Shown piece after piece: positions 20,981 to 32,589 of a stretch of DNA of 64,000 nt. The DNA comes from Anagrus nilaparvatae (Eukaryota; Arthropoda; Insecta; Hymenoptera; Mymaridae): the NCBI GenBank assembly GCA_022575985.1, contig JAKSXM010000040.1:17874001-17938000 (forward strand), written 5' to 3'. Position numbers and translations under genes: made by a program. The notes under the pieces were generated by a model. It was not told the origin of the DNA and searched no databases. It saw only the letters and a list, made by a program, of their open reading frames with translations. Each line of letters opens with the position of its first letter. Positions within the stretch are counted from its first letter, which is position 1.

Positions 20981-21118
20981 TCGTCTATTATATCCGAATT
21001 CTTTGCATCCTTCTTAATTTTTCTGTTCTTCGTAATATCTATGATTTTAAAATACGCCCCCAATATTGATGATTGGATAATTAAAGTGAACATTATCATG
21101 CGTGTGGGTTTGGCTAAC
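20981..21118 (-). CDS. Possible terminal exon with one hydrophobic segment
   Basis: On the minus strand a pyrimidine-rich acceptor (TTTTTTGTTAG, ending about 21119) is followed by an open frame beginning KPTRMIMFTLIIQSSILGAY, then FKIIDITKNRKIKKDAKNSD and a stop. It has a single hydrophobic segment of about 18 residues and a charged tail, like the last exon of a small membrane protein. No family recognised and no upstream exon located. It could equally be a chance frame. Confidence 0.3.
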
Positions 21119-21226
21119 AAAAAAATAATATATTTAATTAAGGAAACGAAAATTAATTTGCAAATACTCACTACACACGTTGTAGAAGAATTTTTTAAAG
21201 AAATTCATAGTTCCTTATGTCAATAA

Positions 21227-21901
21227 AAAATTGTAAGAATTTTTAAAAAAAATGTATAAAAAAATTGTTTATTATGTACAATACGTTCTAATAATAATAA
21301 ATCTGATTCAAAAATAAAGAAAATTATAATAATAACCTAAAATTAATTTTATTGAAACAATTGAATGTTTTAAATGTATACTATTAAAAAAACATTTCGA
21401 AATTAAGAAGATCGAAGGGCTGAAGGTGTTCTGTTAATGAAACCAACATTTTTATCTTTAAAAACTACCGTTTTCTTTTTTTCAACTGCTATTTTTGAAT
21501 CTAGAGCTCTCTAAAAGCAATGTCCCATCAAAACTTTTTTTCCGCAAAAAAATATAAAGTTTAAGGACAAATTTAAGCCTGGTTAGAAGATTTGTAACTA
21601 ATTAGCTTTTAAGAGAATAATTATTTTAAATAAAAACTTATCTTCGCGTTTTCTCATGCATAATTATTAATATATTTTAAATTAAATATTATTTAAAAAA
21701 TACTTTAAATAAATTATTATTTAATAATAATTAATAATAGGTATTAATATTTTTATATACTTTATTTTAGAGATGTGCAAAATTTTAAAATCAATGTTTC
21801 GAAAATCACGTTAAATACAGAAGAATAAAAGCAATTTCTCTTTATAAAGAGATGTTGCTTTTCTTCTCCTGTATTAAAATTTTTTTTCCATGCGCGCTGC
21901 T
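21227..21901. other. AT-rich intergenic DNA
   Basis: No gene. A copy of GAGAAGAAAAGCAACATCTC (about 21840-21865) is loosely similar to the terminus of the adjacent foldback element. Confidence 0.4.
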
Positions 21902-22928
21902 CTGCCGTACAGGAGAAGAAAGCGGCTATCTCGAGATATGCATTTATTTCATGTACATTTTTTTTTATTCCATGTTAACCCATTAAGTCCGAAGACCTTT
22001 TTTACGTGTCGATTTGTAAACCGCATCAAAAAATATATTATATACTAGAAATTATAAATAAAATGATGATCCCTTAAGTAAAAAGAGTTGCTTTTTAAGA
22101 ATCTGAGGTCAGATTTTTGATTTAAACTTCTGGAAAGTCAGTACAGCGGGCAAAGTTGGCCAAAATTATAAAAAAAACGTTAAGTAAAAGACCTGATTAT
22201 TATGTTAGAAAACGCTGTAATTTTACTAAAAACCGCTACATTTTCATTTATTTAATGTTTAGAACTTATATTTTCACCACAAGAAAAAAATTTAATTTTG
22301 GAAAGTGAAAATTTTTCATTCGCATCCAGAGTCCATATAAAAGTATCTTATACTTACTCGTATATTATCTTTAATTTTAGCATTATTAATTTTTTCCAGC
22401 AAATTTTGCTCAAAATTTTCCGTCCGCAATTTTGGAAATTTTTTCTCGCGTTGAAAATATAAGTTCTAAAAATTAAATAAATGAAAATGTAGCGGTTTTT
22501 AGTAAAATTACAGCGTTTTGTAACATAATAATCAAGTCTTTTACGTAACGTTTTTTTTATAATTTTGGCCAACTTTGACACGCTGTACTGACTTTCCAGA
22601 AGTCTAAATCAAAAATCTGACCTCAGATTCTTAAAAAGCAACTCTTTTTACTTAAGGGACCATCATTTTATTTATAATTTCTAGTATATAATATATTTTT
22701 TGAAGCGGTTTACAAATCGACACGTAAAAAAGGCCTTCGGACTTAATGGGTTAAATTTTATCAAAAACAGGAAATCTTAGAGATATGCAATGCTAACTTC
22801 TTTGTTATCAGTGATATCAACATAATTTTTGCACTATTGGATAGAATTTTTTTTAACGACTGTGCACATATAAGAATCTCATGTTTCATAAAATCTCGAG
22901 ATAGCCCCTTTTTTCTCCTGTACGGCAG
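21902..22928. mobile_element. Foldback element B (~1.03 kb)
   Basis: Terminal CTGCCGTACAGGAGAA at 21902 recurs as its reverse complement at 22912-22928. Arms run over about 430 bases with high identity: TAACCCATTAAGTCCGAAG against CTTCGGACTTAATGGGTTA, CGACACGTAAAAAAGG, and the segment with GTACTGACTTTCCAGAAG. The right arm has extra sequence around 22760-22900. The frames inside are arm sequence, not genes. No target duplication evident. Confidence 0.85.
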
Positions 22929-23160
22929 TATACTAGTATAAAATAAATCCAAAAAACCATTAAACAATCTATTTGTTTTGAATTATAAGTGAAATCATTA
23001 AAAATTTAAAAAAAAAAGTAAAGGAAAAATTTTTTTTCCGAGTTTAAAAAATTTTTTTAGTAATTTATTTAAGACGATCTGAAAGTATACTGTTATGATT
23101 ATTACACTGCCTTATCAACAGGGCCGTCCTGCTCCTCTGTTTCTATATTCACAAATAAGA
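22929..23160. other. Spacer between foldback B and satellite
   Basis: AT-rich, nothing recognised. Confidence 0.4.
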
Positions 23161-23162
23161 AC

Positions 23163-24330
23163 AAAAAAGTTATTTATACAGAAATATTTGCTTAAAAAGG
23201 TTACTTATCTTTTTCAAGTTATTTTTTAAAAAATTATAAAAAAGTATTGCAAAATTATTTTTTTTACCTTTAAAATTATTAACTTTTAATGATTTTTTAA
23301 TAGAATTTTTTCTTTCTAAACTTAACTTATCTTTTTCAAGCTGTTTTTAGAAATAGTGCTTTGACAGTAATTTTTATCATTCAAATATCAATATTTAGAT
23401 TATATATTTTTAGATTATTTATTTTGTTCAGACATTTTTTGGTAAAACATTATCTTCAAAATCTTGTTCTTTTGTTATAACTTATCTTTTTCAAGTTTTT
23501 CTTTAAGCAGTTATAAAAATGTATTGCAAAATTATTTTTTTTAAATTTAAAATTACCAATTTTTAATGATTTTTTAATAGAATATTTGTTTTCTAAACGT
23601 AGCTTATCTTTTTCAAGCTGTTTTTAGAAATATATTCTACCGAAAGTTTAATGGTGCTTTGATAGTAATTTTTATCATTCAAATATCAATATTTAGATTA
23701 TATATTTTTTTTAGTATGTATTTTATTTTATTCAGTCATTTTTTGGTATAAAATTATCTTCAAAATCTTGTTCTTGTCTTACAAATTATCTTTTTCAAGC
23801 TATTTTTTTGAACAAAAAAGTTATTCATACAGAAATATTTGCTTAAAAAGGTTACTTATCTTTTTCAATTTTTTTTTTAAGCTATTATAAAAAAATATTG
23901 CAAAATTATTTTTTTTACCTTTAAAATTATCAACTTTTAATGATTTTTTAATAGAATATTTGCTTTCTAAACTTAGCTTATCTTTTTCAAACTGTTTTTA
24001 GAAATGGTGCTTTGACAGTAATTTTTATCATTCAAATATCAATATTTAGATTATTTATTTTGCTCAGTCATTTATTGGTAAAAAATTATCTTCAAAATCT
24101 TGTTATTTTCTTATAACTTATCTTTTTCAAGCTATTTTTTTGAACAATAAAGTTATTCATACAGAAATATTTGCTTAAAAAGGTTACTTATCTTTTTCAA
24201 GTTTTTTTTAAAGTAACTATAAAAAAATATTGCAAAATTATTTTTTACCTTTGAAATTATCAACTTTTAATGATTTTTTAAAAGAAAATTTGCTTTATAA
24301 ACTTAGCTTATCTTTTTCAAGCTGTTTATT
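23163..24330. repeat. Satellite with CTTATCTTTTTCAAG core, ~4 units
   Basis: CTTATCTTTTTCAA(G/A) occurs about ten times. Larger landmarks recur: TTTTAATGATTTTTTAATAGAAT near 23286, 23565, 23937, 24268; GCTTTGA(C/T)AGTAATTTTTATCATTC near 23357, 23652, 24008; CAGAAATATTTGCTTAAAAAGG near 23180, 23840, 24160. Unit length varies from about 280 to 370 bases, so units have gained and lost segments. Confidence 0.8.
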
Positions 24331-24589
24331 TCTTCAAGAAAATATTTTTATTTAATAATTTTACTAAAGCTTTCGATGTTACAAATTACATTACTTTTAT
24401 AAATTTGTTTCTTGTTATTTTTTGTTAACAAACGTGAAAATTTTGTTTACACATTTTTTAATTTTTAAAACAAAAAAATGATTTACAAGTCTTATTATCA
24501 ACTACTATTATTTATATCTTGATTAATTAAAATATTTTAAGGATTCATAATATAGTTTCCTTGAGAATCTTAAACTATATGCATATTCA

Positions 24590-24709
24590 GATTAGTATTA
24601 TTATTAGCGAGATGGTTAGCTCTTTTTCGGTACATATATTTTATAACAGAACTTTCTTGAAAGCTTAATTCATCCTCTTTATCAGCATAATAATCAAAAA
24701 TAGCAACAA
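24590..24709 (-). pseudogene. Abi: Abl interactor (Abi) SH3-domain exon, degenerate 3' end
   Basis: After a good acceptor (TTTATTTCAG) the minus strand reads VVAIFDYYADKEDELSFQES. This is the first half of the C-terminal SH3 domain of Abi proteins (ALYDY-like motif and the acidic RT loop). Joined to the upstream exon with a split Val codon it gives ...WIPKNDIEK-VVAIFDYY..., the order found in Abi. After the RT loop (SSVI) the sequence stops matching: the expected 'KKNDDGWW' region is replaced by YMYRKRANHLANN, so the domain is incomplete. Abi is a subunit of the WAVE actin-regulatory complex; this copy cannot supply a working SH3. Paralog fragment or pseudogene. Confidence 0.65.
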
Positions 24710-24770
24710 CTGAAATAAAATTATCAAACATTAAATTTAAAATTCTATTGAATTAATTTCAAAAAGCTAC

Positions 24771-24935
24771 CTTTTTCAATATCATTTTTAGGGATCCATC
24801 CAGGTAAATTTTCTTTATCTATTTCAATAGCTCTCGTTCCTTGAGTATTATCAATTAATCGTCCAAATTGAGAATTTTCATCTTGATCTGGTGGTAATGT
24901 TGGAGGTAATGGTGGATTGTTCGAACCATTATTGC
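24771..24935 (-). pseudogene. Abi: Abl interactor (Abi) exon upstream of the SH3 exon
   Basis: The minus-strand frame reads NNPPLPPTLPPDQDENSQFG then LIDNTQGTRAIEIDKENLPG, WIPKNDIEK, ending at a donor (AAAAAG-GTAGCT, 24766-24770). The proline-rich stretch followed by PxWIPKN(Y)IEK is the Abi linker that runs into the SH3 domain. A 61-base intron separates it from the SH3 exon. The frame closes upstream near 24945, and no further Abi exons were seen. Confidence 0.6.
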
Positions 24936-24959
24936 GATTCAGTTAATGATGAGAAAAAC

Positions 24960-25410
24960 AATATGTAAGATTACTTAAACCAGTGCAGTCCAGCATACCT
25001 GCCTTTGTGTTTTATAAAGGAGATGGAGTAAACTAAAATTTGAAGTAAAAGTATATGTATTTAAAAAAAAAGTAAAATATTGCTCGAAGTACAATATTTA
25101 ATTATCCTGCAAAATTAAAATCCTTTTTTAAAAAGGACATGTTGATCGCAACAGTAACTATGTACATTGTTATAGCTAAAGAGTCATTCTGATTGGCTCA
25201 TATAAATTTCATTGTTAATAGGTTAAAATTAATTGTTTTATTGTTTATATTATATTTTTATTATTTTTGAGGTTAGTTATAGTACGTCGAGTAGTTGATA
25301 TGAATAAAAAAATTAAAGTAAGAATAAATTTTGGTATTTAAGAAAATAATTAAGGTTGATATTTTAAATAATTTTGCGCGCGACGCGCGCTTAATACTAG
25401 TATACTTAAA
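24960..25410. other. Intergenic DNA with one foldback-arm segment
   Basis: The stretch 25048-25118 (GTAAAATATTGCTCGAAGTACAATATTTAATTATCC) recurs directly at 27320-27372 and inverted near 27125-27180, so foldback structure starts before 25411. GCGCGCGACGCGCGC at 25376-25390 is a GC-rich palindrome in AT-rich DNA. Confidence 0.5.
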
Positions 25411-27117
25411 ACATAAATGATCACAGAATCACTATTCTTAACTTTTGTCAATATGTAAGTACGACTCAGATAAAAATAAAAAGCTAAGAATGTTAGTTCT
25501 AAAGCTTTTACTGCTTAAAATGTCCTCTAATATTGCTTAGTTACTAAGAAGAGTGCCCAAAAGCTATATTTTACTTGAAAGTAAGTATACATTTAATGAA
25601 AAGACACTTAAAATTCTCTTTCATACTTATTTAAGGGTCGTTTTACCTAAATATGTCGATATTTTAGCTGATTTTCAAGGTAGGATTGTGAAATAACGGA
25701 TAGAGATATTTGAATCAAATTTTTTTTATTGTTTAGAAATAAATTAATAATTAAAAAAAAAATTTTTTCTTGTTTTTTGTGACGTCATTTTTGCGTAAGA
25801 GAGGTGTATTTGCGTCTCTGAAAAAAAATAATCCAAAGTTATGTACAGGATATCTTGACTTAGGATAATCTAAAGCATACAAAAAAAAAATTGGTAAGAC
25901 TTAAAACCCGTAATTTCGGGATGACGTCGAGTTTTTTCAAAAAAAATAATTAAGAACAAAATGGCGGCTACACAAAGTTAAAATGAAAAAAAAAGCCTAT
26001 AATTTTTGGGCAAAAGCAGCTGTAAAAATTTTTTGAGAACATAAAAAAAAAAAACTCGACGTCATCCCGAAATTAGTGCATTTATTAAGTTGCTTAGTAA
26101 ATTTAAAGTAAATCAGTGCAGAAGTTATCGCGCAATCGTGTACATGGTTTTCAAAGACGTTGTTTCGAGTAAAACGACTTTGAAGTTTTGGAATAATTTT
26201 TTCGGTACTTTTAGTTATTAAATTATTAATTTTTTTTTTTTATTACGTAAAGGAACTTACAAAAAGTATATTAGACCAAAAAAATTAAAATCAGTTGAGT
26301 AGTTTTAGAGAAATCTTGATTAGAAGGTGTAAAAACATAGATTTCTAAATAAGAATAAAAATTTTTTTTTCGTAGAAATTTAACAAAACATTTTTTTTAT
26401 ATACTTTTGTATACTTATAAGTTATTAGTGATTTTGGAGCCATAAAGTTATCCTTCCGGTTTTCATACTGAACCTGTAGCTTATTTTACCCCTACTGCTG
26501 GGCCGATTTGCTATTTTTTACCATTTTGGCACGGCTAAATTTGGCGTCATAAACAATCGCGAATATTAGCTAAATTTGCTCATAATTTCTATCAGTGACC
26601 GGTTCCGACATAATTTCTAACTATTGTTAAATAGGTATGTAAGATAATAATAGAGCCATACCGTTAAATTTTATCAAAAGTACGTTTGACGGTGCGCGCA
26701 AAACCGGCCAAAAAATATACTTAGGGGGGAGGATTTAAAAATAAATTTTTTTTACATACTCTTGAGACATATATAAAGTAATTAACAGAAAAAAAAAAAA
26801 TTCGATTATCAAAAAAAAGTTTAGGTAAAACGACCCTTGAAAAAAAAAATTTGTTTAGAAAGAATTTTTCATTTTTTTTTTCACCAAAATTTTTTTTAAA
26901 AATAAGTATGAAAGAGAATTTTACTATTATTTCACCAAATTTACATTTATTTTCAAATGAAATACAGTTTTGGGATACTCTTCTTAAAAACATACAAAAT
27001 TACAGGGCATTCTAAGGAGTAAAAGCTTGAGAACTAACATTCTTACCTTTTCATTTTTATCCGAATTGTACTTATATATCGACAAAAGTTAAGAATAGTG
27101 ATCATTAGATCATTTAT
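25411..27117. mobile_element. Foldback element C (~1.7 kb)
   Basis: Left arm from ACATAAATGATCACAGAATCACTATTCTTAAC (25411). The right arm is the reverse complement ending at 27117 (AAGTTAAGAATAGTGATCA). Arms of 250-290 bases include AAGCTTTTACTCCTT and CTCTTTCATACTTATTT. Inside is a second, inner palindrome: TAATTTCGGGATGACGTCGAG (about 25911) against CTCGACGTCATCCCGAAATTA (about 26056). No coding capacity. Confidence 0.75.
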
Positions 27118-27385
27118 TTTTTGAATTAATTTGAATTTTACTGAATAATTAAATATTCTACTTAAAGCAATATTTTATAGTATTATTTTAATAGTGTAAC
27201 ATACAGTGAAATAGCTTGCAAAATTATTTTTCAAACTTATTTTCAAACAAAAATTTGTTGAAAAAAAAAATTAATAATACTTTCAAATGTAAATTATAAT
27301 TACTAGTATATGTATTTAAAAAGAAAGTAAAATATTGCTTTAAGTACAATATTTAATTATCCTACAAATTTAAAATATATTTAAT

Positions 27386-27877
27386 ACATAAATGATCTCA
27401 GAATCACTATTCTTAACTTTTGTCGATATTTAAGTATGACTCGGATAAAAATAAAAAGCTAAGAGTTCTAAAGCTTTTACTCCTTAGAATGCCCTGTAAT
27501 TTTGTATGTTTTTAAGAAGAGTATCCCAAAACTGTATTTCATTTGAAAATAAATGTAAATTTGGTGAAAATAATAGTAAAATTCTCTTTCATACTTATTT
27601 TCAAAAAAAATTTTGTTGAAAAAAAAAATAAAAAATATTTTCTAAACAAATTTTTTTTTTTAAATAAGTATGAATGAGAATTTTAAAAGTATTTTCACTG
27701 AATTTATACTTACTTTCAAATAACGTATAGCTTTGGAGTACTCTTCTTAGTAACTGAGCAATATTAGAAGACATTTTAAGCAGCAAAAGCTTTAGAACTA
27801 ACATTCTTAGCTTTTTATTTTTATCCTAGTCAAACTTACATATTGACAAAAATTAAGAATACTGATTCTGAGATCAT
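27386..27877. mobile_element. Foldback element D (~490 bp), same family as C
   Basis: Left arm ACATAAATGATCTCAGAATCACTATTC (27386) and right arm GAATACTGATTCTGAGATCAT (27857-27877) are inverted copies of the C arm sequence with almost no spacer, so the element is nearly one long hairpin. Arm identity to C is high, showing that the two are one family. Confidence 0.75.
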
Positions 27878-27878
27878 A

Positions 27879-28021
27879 CTATTTGGGATTGAACTTGCAA
27901 GTATCTTCATGATCAGGTTTATCGGTGTGCATTAATGCAACTGCACAACCACTAGTTGAATATTTACATGGAAACATTACCTTGCTGGCTACTTTTTCCA
28001 TTGCAAGATTACGTATATTAC
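27879..28021 (-). pseudogene. sina: Siah/sina-like second exon (zinc-finger start), truncated
   Basis: After an acceptor (TTTAAATTTTAG) the minus strand reads NIRNLAMEKVASKVMFPCKY, then STSGCAVALMHTDKPDHEDT and CKFNPK before a TAG. NIRNLAMEKVA.. .FPCK is the well-known junction between RING and SIAH-type zinc finger in seven-in-absentia proteins. The frame ends at TAG (27879-27881), where the family continues with more zinc ligands, and foldback D begins two bases further on. The substrate-binding domain is therefore missing. Confidence 0.65.
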
Positions 28022-28084
28022 CTAAAATTTAAATAGTATTGAGATGGACAAATCTTATTCAAGTTTTAATTTTAAAATAGTTAC

Positions 28085-28313
28085 TAGCCAAGTAGTCCTC
28101 TGAATGTTGGCAACATGTGAGCTTAGGACGATGATTTCCACAAACAAGATGACCACTTTGGCATTTTAAAATTTGTTGTAAAACGTAATCAAAGCAAACT
28201 GGACATTCAAATAAATTAGCAAGATCTTTTGAATTCTTTAAGGCTGATACTGATGAAGCTGAAGTACTCGCTACACCTCCTCTTCTTCGTTTTCCTGTAC
28301 TTATTGTGTCTTA
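28085..28313 (-). pseudogene. sina: Siah/sina-like RING exon with lost zinc ligands
   Basis: Reads ...SKDLANLFECPVCFDYVLQQ, ILKCQSGHLVCGNHRPKLTC, CQHSEDYLA, then a donor (GTAACT). The first ligands of the RING (ECPVC, the C-x-H-x2-C segment CQSGHLVC) are intact, but later ligands that are Cys in the family appear as His and Ser (GNHRPK; CQHS). Siah proteins are RING E3 ubiquitin ligases. With altered ligands and a truncated second exon this copy looks non-functional, or at best a divergent paralog. An acceptor-like TTATTTAAG marks the 5' end. Confidence 0.65.
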
Positions 28314-28319
28314 AATAAA

Positions 28320-29320
28320 AATTGTTTAAATAATTATTAAGTATATAATATAAATAATAAAAATTAAAACTCAACTACTTAAGAAGAATAAATCCACTCC
28401 AATGTCAAAGCATAGATTTGGGTTTTTGAATTAAAGGTTCAATTAAGCAAAGGCGACTGGAAAAATTACCAGCGAAAGATACTTCTCTTGAGAATTCATG
28501 GATGATTGTAAATAGCAGTTAATAATTCAGTCAAAATGTTTATTGCAGATCATTTGGTTTAAAATTAAAAAATTTGAATCAATTAAAATCAGTTATTGGT
28601 TATATTAATTTGAGATTTTTAAGCGTATTAATTTAGCTTGTGTCAATATCGAATTCAATATATAGTATTCATTAAATTCTTAGTGATCTCAAAAACCATA
28701 AAAAAATAATTGTTTTTTATATTATGCAGACAATATTGACTGTTTTGATCTGGTTTTGAGCTAAATGAATCACATCACTTATAAATTAAAAACATTTATC
28801 ACTTGAAATATTTTTTGTTTATTTCACAAACTTTTTTTTTCTTGATATTTTTATAAACTTTTTTAATAATTCATGCTTCAGTTTATGGTAAACAATATCA
28901 CTTATTGATGATTTTCTTCTTCTAAAAAACTTTTTCTTTTGGTAAATTTTAATGTTATTACGTGGAGTTCACGAATTCTTGTTTTCACATTATAGAAAAA
29001 AAAAGAATGCTGTGATCACATATAATAATAGACTTATACATTATATACTAATAACATGTTTAGATTTTTATTTTCCTAATATTTTTAAACCTTTATAATT
29101 TTAATTAATTAATTAATTAATTATTATTGGTTACACGTGCAGTGTACAAATATATAATCTTATAACTATATACCTAAGGTAAGGTTATATGCTTAACATG
29201 TATGTTTATATGTGTATATAACGTTTGAAGAACACGTGATATGTTTGGAACGGTGAAAATGAACGGCACACATAAATATTTTAAAATGTCGGTCGATAAA
29301 AATCTGCAATTTTTTTTTCG
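28320..29320. other. Intergenic DNA
   Basis: AT-rich. Contains (TTAA)n at 29100-29122. No exon recognised beyond the Siah fragment. Confidence 0.4.
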
Positions 29321-29326
29321 TTTATT

Positions 29327-29545
29327 AAAATTTGGCCAACGGTCGCGAAAAGTTTATAAAAAAATAAAGTAAAATTTACGATTACATGAAATTTCATAAT
29401 GTCTTTATATCTTTTATTTGTGAATGCGAGTGATGACTCGGATTCTCAAAAAAAAACATCAAAACATAATAAAATTTCATGAAATTGAATATTTTACTTT
29501 GTTTTTACTTAATCTATCCTCGTGCGTTGGCCAAATTTAAAAATA
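29327..29545. mobile_element. Short foldback element (~215 bp)
   Basis: AAATTTGGCCAACG at the left and CGTTGGCCAAATTT at the right are perfect inverted ends. Internally, AAGTAAAATTTACGATTACATGAAATTTCAT pairs with ATGAAATTGAATATTTTACTTTG. Confidence 0.7.
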
Positions 29546-32490
29546 TTGCCTCAAAATATTAAAAAATTGCATTTTTTGCAAAAAACGCCATTGACGCCAT
29601 CTGCATTATGTTGCATACTTACAGATTCTCTTAACTGAATAAAAAAAAAGGGTTTCCTAATATAGTAAATTAAAGAAACATAAAAAAATAATATTTGTAT
29701 TTAAATTTCAAGTAAACTCAAAAAAACTGATAGAAATTTTTTTTTTTGATTTTCGTAGAAGATAATTTCAAGGTGAAATATATACTATCGATTTAAAGGG
29801 AGAAAAATGATAAGAAAAAAAAAAGAAGATCAAATTTTAACAATAAGAAAAAAAATATCAATTTAGAAAAAAAGAAAAAAAATTATATTTTTAGAGGTCA
29901 TTAACTGAAGATATTAATTTTTATTTTTTTATTAAGTCAGCATTTTTAGTCTGTGACAGTAAAAGCTGGTTCCAGAATTCTTATCTAAAATCTGTCCAAA
30001 AAAAAACTTTAATTCCAAAAAATAATTTTCTATTCTATTTTTTTTTTACTAGGAATTTTCAAATTGCTGAATAGTTGAGAGAAAGATTTATTAAACCTTT
30101 TTTTCTTCTAAATAGTACCTTTCAAAAAATGTTATTAACGCGCTAACCTAATTCTTTACATGAGATGTTAAACTAAAAGATCATTCAAAGATAATACGTA
30201 GTTTTTCTTATAAAATTATACTATGTTAGGTAAAATAGATTAAGAGGAACCATAGTGCCAATTACTTGACAGCGTTTTTGAATTTCAAGTTTTCTGTTGT
30301 TATATTTATTAACTATACTTAACGGTTTTTTTTTTAAACATTAAATTAACAATTTGCTCTCATAATCAAAAATTCATTATATGTGAATAAAGATATTAAA
30401 TTTTATATTTATTAGTATTTATTACATTTATTTCGTGTTCGTTTTTAAAATAATTTAAATTTATTATTTGTGGAAAAGTCGTAAAATTTTTTGTCAAAAC
30501 GAATAAGAACAAAAATATTTCGTAAATGTCATAAAATCAAAAATACTATCTCATCACATAATAAAAAATTTTTATAATTATATTCTTTTGGATCAATTAA
30601 CAGCATAAATTAAATTGAAGGTAAAGTTGCGTTCAATAACTCTTTTAACATGAATGAAGCCATAAAAATACCAAAGAATTATTAGCCATAATATTTTAAT
30701 GAGGATTTTTTTACCTTTATTAACCAAAAAATCTGATTCAGCGGAAATTTTACAAAGGAATAGCTTTTGAAAAATTTTTTTGTTTTACATCTTGTCGGTT
30801 TTATAAATTAATTACTAAAAAAAATTTCTTTTATTTTACATATTATTTTATACTTAAAGTAAAACGCCTGAGGTTAGAAACTTAAATCTAACTGGTAACC
30901 GGGAGTTTTCATATCGGGATCAAAACTCCCGTATTTGTATTAGGATGTGTTTGCACTCCAAACACTGGTTAAAATTGTCGACTTTGGACGCTTCTGGAGC
31001 CAAAACGCCCAAGCCTAGAAAAATAAAACCAACGAGGTACCGGGAGCTTTCGTGTCCTTAACAGGTATTGCAGGGAGTTTTCATGAGGTATTTTCGCTCG
31101 CTTTTTGCACACTTATCTCTCCAAATATTTATTATTCTACAGTCAATTTACTTAAGGGTCGTATACAATTTTTCTATGTCAGTGATGAGAAAAACTGTCT
31201 TCTCCGGTGCGGCGGTCGACAAGAAAAATTGTTTGAATCAAATTGAAAATAATTATTGAAGTCATGTCGAAAATAATGCAGAAGCAAAATTATTGGGCTA
31301 ACTTACTACAGTTGATAGTTATGTTGATTTGCTTGGATTGCTTGAAAATTTATTTTAGTATTTGTGCGGTATTAAAATAAAATGTTAAAAAAAATTTTTA
31401 ATTCAAAATGATTTTCATTATTATTATTATAATAATAATTATAATGAGTCATAATATAATAATATAATAATAAACCGGCATATTTTATTTTTGTAAAAAG
31501 AAATTAGAAAATAATAAAAATAGAAAACTGCCAGAAAATTCATAAAACAAGCCACTTAAATTCTTTTATATTTATACACATGGGTAGTTCATTAACATTT
31601 TAATTGTGTAATTTTTATATTAGAGATGGACCGCAATAAATTTCAAAAAAAAAAGTATAATAAAAACCAGTGCTTCGACGAATTGTCATGTTTCCGCAAG
31701 CACCTAATAAAATAAATTAAAGAAGTATTTCATTTTGTAACTAAAAAAAAAATTAAAAAAAAGACACGTGTGTATTTAATATGTACATATTTTGATGTTT
31801 AATTTTTATATAATAGATTTTATTAATACGACCGGTAATAAAAATAGAGTTTCTTTCCAATTATTAAAGAATATGGAATCATAAATATCTTAATACTTAT
31901 TATATAAAAGATATTTTTTTTCTATTTATAAATCACAAAACAGTTATTTCTTCTTTGAAATTAAAAATAAAATCAATGCCAAAAAAATGAACACTTTATT
32001 TACATTTTATTGTATATTCGTTATTTTTTTTATGGGGAATTTGTTTAAATCTGTTTGAATTGTATGTAGTTTTACATGTATTTAAATTTTTTCGAAAACA
32101 AGATTTATACAAAAAAATGGGCGATCAATTCATTATTAATCAATTTAAAATTTTATAGTTTTCATCATTTCATTTTATGAAATTTGACAGCTCTTGTGAA
32201 AACGCCCATTTCACTTTTGATTTTATAATTGGAATATTTATTGCTTCGTTTTCATTTGTTTTTTTTCAAATAAATTATTATTATTATTGAATATTTATTG
32301 TAATATTTGTGTATATACTGATATACTTATATAACTTAATTTTATTTTATTACAAAATGTAAACGTCACACTTTAAAGTACGTCAAAGTAATATTTGAAT
32401 CTATGTGACTGACTTATTATGACAATATAAAGTATAAAAAATAAAAATAATGTTTAAGAGAAACGTTCACCAAAACGTATACGACCCTTC
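29546..32490. other. Long AT-rich region without recognised genes
   Basis: No convincing exon. A less AT-rich block at about 30865-31220 (ACCGGGAGTTTTCATATCGGG..., CCGGGAGCTTTCGTGTCC) contains a GGGAGTTTTCAT motif three times and may be an old transposon. Overlapping ORFs there (31052-31259) have no domain signature. Confidence 0.4.
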
Positions 32491-32493
32491 TCC

Positions 32494-32584
32494 ATAAATA
32501 AAAAATGGCCCAAATCGTAGTTGATCAACCTCGGCTTCGCCTCGGAAGGTAATTTTATTGGGATTTGAGCCATTCTTGACTTTT
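32494..32584. mobile_element. Miniature hairpin element with CCTCGGCTTCGCCTCGG centre
   Basis: Imperfect inverted ends AATGGCCCAAATC and GATTTGAGCCATT surround the palindromic core CCTCGGCTTCGCCTCGG. A second member lies at 57250-57330. Confidence 0.7.
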
Positions 32585-32589
32585 CTGGA

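Noticed and set aside
22354..22967. Minus-strand ORFs of 75 and 68 codons
   Set aside because: Fall on the arm of foldback B.
26721..27804. Minus-strand ORFs of 90 and 67 codons
   Set aside because: Fall on arms of foldbacks C and D; their similarity to each other is due to the repeat.
31052..31259. Overlapping 63-64 codon ORFs
   Set aside because: Two overlapping frames in the same strand without any domain or splice context; probably old repeat sequence.
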